Source: Terrihalobacillus insolitus
Lineage (GTDB): Bacteria; Bacillota; Bacilli; Bacillales; Amphibacillaceae
Length of the DNA stretch: 64,000 bases
Assembly (NCBI RefSeq): GCF_028416575.1
Contig: NZ_JAMQKB010000004.1
Location: forward strand, 32,078 to 96,077
Direction: 5' to 3'
Below the pieces are notes generated by a model. It was not told where the DNA came from and ran no database searches. It worked only from the letters and a program-made list of their open reading frames with translations. This document shows, piece by piece, positions 62,288 through 64,000 of the stretch (positions are counted from its first letter, which is position 1; every line of letters starts with the position of its first letter). Made by a program: the position numbers and the translations under genes.

Positions 62288-63670
62288 ATGACAAAACAAA
62301 TTATTTTGAATGCCTTTGATATGACAAGTGCTATGCATAACTCACATGGGCTTTGGAAACACCCTGACAACCAAAGAACGAGACGTTACAAAGATTTAGA
62401 TTATTGGATAGACATGGCCAAACTACTGGAACGAGGTCTGTTCGATGCTGCATTCTTCGCTGATGTAGCGGGTGTCTACGATGTGTATCAACAAAGTAAA
62501 GACCCAGCGATTCGTGACGGGTTGCAGATTCCTTTAAATGACCCTGCGTTCGTTGTTCCAGCAATGGCTAGTGTTACGGAAAACTTATCGTTTGCAGTTA
62601 CGGTTAGTACAACTTATGATCACCCTTTTTCTAATGCAAGACGTTTTTCCACATTAGATCATTTGACCAAAGGGAGAATAGCTTGGAACATAGTTACATC
62701 ATATTTACCGAACGCTGCACGGAACTTTGGGCTTGATAACATGGTTAAACATGATGAGCGGTACGATATGGCTGATGAGTTTTTAGAGGTATCCTACAAG
62801 CTATGGGAGTCCAGTTGGGAAGATGGAGCGATTATTGAGGATGTAGTGAGTAAAACATTAACAGATCCCGGTAAAGTTCATCAAATCAATCATAATGGTT
62901 TTTATTTCAATGTCGAGGGGCCTCATTTGAGTGAACCTTCTTTGCAGCGAACACCAGTTATATATCAAGCTGGTACGTCAGAAAAAGGGCGAGAGTTTGC
63001 GGCAAAGCATGCAGAGTGTGTGTTTGTTGGCGGGCCAAATCCTGAAAAAATTAGGTATTATATTGAAGATATTAAGGCTCGTGCTGAAAAATGGGGACGG
63101 AATCCTGACCATATAAAAGCACTTTCTTTCTTAAATGTCGTTGTAGCCGAAACAACTGAGGAAGCAGACTTAAAATTCGCAGAGTACAACAAATTGTGGA
63201 GCCCAGACGCTGCAAAAGCTTTATATGGTGGCGGGAGTGGTTATGATTTAAGTGAATATACAGACCAAGATGACTATTTTGAATATAAGCATACAGAGCA
63301 CGGACAAACAAGTGCTAAATCCTTAACAAAGGATCAACCAAAAAAACTGACAGTCAAAGAAGTGCTCAATCGTTTTGAAACAATTAATAGTAACAATGTG
63401 TTAGTCGGTAACCCTGTGGAAGTTGCGGATGCGATTCAATATCAATTTGAGGAGGCTGGATTAGATGGATTTAACCTTGCTCATTTCGTTACACCAGCTA
63501 GCTTAGAGGAGTTTATTGACTTAGTTGTCCCTGAACTCCAGCGTCGTGGAATATACAAAACCGAATATGCAAAAGGAACATTGAGGGAAAAATTGTTTGA
63601 ACATGGGAGTAGCGTATTACCAGACGATCACCCTGGTAGAATACATAGGCAATCCTATATTACGAAATAA
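62288..63670 (+). CDS. LLM-class flavin-dependent monooxygenase (NtaA/SnaA/DszA family)
   Basis: 460 residues, a paralogue of the enzyme at 58118 sharing NAFDM, ADVAGVYDVYQQSKDPAIRD, RFSTLDHLTKGRIAWNIVTS, NAARNFGLDNMVKHDERYD and YQAGTSEKGREFA. AAAGGTAGGGATCC upstream selects this ATG over the frame opening at 62234. Two related monooxygenases in one operon suggest successive oxidations or two substrates. It is the last gene before a repeat region. Confidence 0.9.
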   Translation: MTKQIILNAFDMTSAMHNSHGLWKHPDNQRTRRYKDLDYWIDMAKLLERGLFDAAFFADVAGVYDVYQQSKDPAIRDGLQIPLNDPAFVVPAMASVTENLSFAVTVSTTYDHPFSNARRFSTLDHLTKGRIAWNIVTSYLPNAARNFGLDNMVKHDERYDMADEFLEVSYKLWESSWEDGAIIEDVVSKTLTDPGKVHQINHNGFYFNVEGPHLSEPSLQRTPVIYQAGTSEKGREFAAKHAECVFVGGPNPEKIRYYIEDIKARAEKWGRNPDHIKALSFLNVVVAETTEEADLKFAEYNKLWSPDAAKALYGGGSGYDLSEYTDQDDYFEYKHTEHGQTSAKSLTKDQPKKLTVKEVLNRFETINSNNVLVGNPVEVADAIQYQFEEAGLDGFNLAHFVTPASLEEFIDLVVPELQRRGIYKTEYAKGTLREKLFEHGSSVLPDDHPGRIHRQSYITK

Positions 63671-63748
63671 CTATAAATGAATTGGATAATCAAAACCTGC
63701 TGAAAATCCACAGCATTTTTTTGATCACAACGGTAAGGTTATCGTCTT

Positions 63749-64000
63749 GCCGTTAATTGCTGAAAATCCAGCCGAAAACAGCCGTTTTATAGCAAATAAC
63801 GGCCTGTGAGTCCGCTAACGCAAGGAAATCAAGCTTTTTACTGAAAATAAGGGCCTCTGAGTCCGCATTGAAATTTTTAGCGGACTCAGAGGCTCTTATT
63901 TGGCCAAAATCCGTGGTATTGGGAGGTTTCGCGGACTGAGAGGCCGTTAATTGCTGAAAATCCAGCCAAAAACAGCCCATTTATAGCAAATAACGGCCTG
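63749..64000 (+). repeat. Nested palindromic repeat array (continues past right edge)
   Basis: A 58-bp unit at 63749-63806 recurs at 63943-64000; each is itself a hairpin (GCCGTTAATTGCT with AGCAAATAACGGC). Between them a 21-bp inverted repeat (63846-63866 with 63880-63900, one mismatch) carries GCCTCTGAGTCCGC. Further partial copies (GAGTCCGC at 63809, GCGGACTGAGAGGCC at 63931) show the same theme. No gene is seen from 63671 to the end. Confidence 0.8.

Noticed and set aside
63749..64000. Possible CRISPR array at the right edge
   Set aside because: Only two copies of a 58-bp unit, each self-palindromic, with a palindromic and much longer spacer, and no cas genes.

Overview
The window is AT-rich DNA from a spore-forming, low-GC Gram-positive bacterium, most likely a Bacillaceae member of the Virgibacillus/Oceanobacillus type. 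The evidence is strong AGGAGG ribosome sites, frequent TTG/GTG starts, lipoprotein signal peptides, and Bacillus-type families (YabR, YmaF, YezD, IDEAL-domain protein, SpoIID/LytB protein). Class I SAM, tandem glycine and lysine riboswitches are present, each paired with an intrinsic terminator. I see no rRNA, tRNA, CRISPR array or complete transposase gene.

Region 1 (1-16.9 kb) is an aromatic-acid/CoA catabolic region. It holds a PaaX-type repressor, two crotonases, two metallo-beta-lactamase-fold hydrolases, a stand-alone PaaD-type zinc ribbon, a 3-hydroxyacyl-CoA dehydrogenase followed by a catalytically dead-looking paralogue, a thiolase, an aldehyde dehydrogenase and a benzoate-CoA-ligase-type enzyme. 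A convergent five-gene branched-chain-amino-acid-type ABC transporter (livKHMGF order) follows and may import the aromatic acid. No ring-activating oxygenase or reductase is visible.

Region 2 (17.1-20.6 kb) is a tandem glycine riboswitch with terminator controlling two membrane proteins (a DUF5058-like protein and a partner) and an M20 amidohydrolase that is translationally coupled to a 12-codon minigene. Region 3 (20.7-24.7 kb) holds a GGCT-fold protein, an orphan OpuAC-type glycine betaine binding lipoprotein and SelO.

Region 4 (24.9-30.0 kb) is a tryptophan-to-anthranilate operon (kynU, kynB, kynA, Na+-coupled transporter) with a divergent TetR regulator and a palindrome over the promoter -35 box. 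Region 5 (30.2-36.8 kb) is an SsuE-like FMN reductase, then a SAM riboswitch in front of a complete Opp/Dpp-type ABC transporter. Region 6 (36.9-47 kb) is a mixed housekeeping and accessory stretch: Na+/dicarboxylate or glutamate symporter, dapA under a lysine riboswitch, an M50 protease, a cyclic-nucleotide-binding protein, an Rrf2 regulator with a clear operator, a small secreted-protein cassette with an apparent ATT start, and a 5'-truncated NhaC-type antiporter pseudogene.

Region 7 (47-56.7 kb) carries a TAXI-type TRAP transporter, YabR, YmaF, a SpoIID/LytB protein and a DHA2 drug exporter. Region 8 (56.7-63.7 kb) is a second SAM-riboswitch operon: YezD, FMN reductase, a flavin monooxygenase, MetNIQ and a second monooxygenase. 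This is plausibly an organosulfur scavenging module. Two internal copies of a conserved hairpin leader precede the FMN reductase and metN.

A family of MITE-like elements (53-154 bp, inverted ends, 5-bp target duplications) is scattered through the window. Two IS200/IS605-like palindromic repeats and a nested palindromic repeat array at the right edge are also present.
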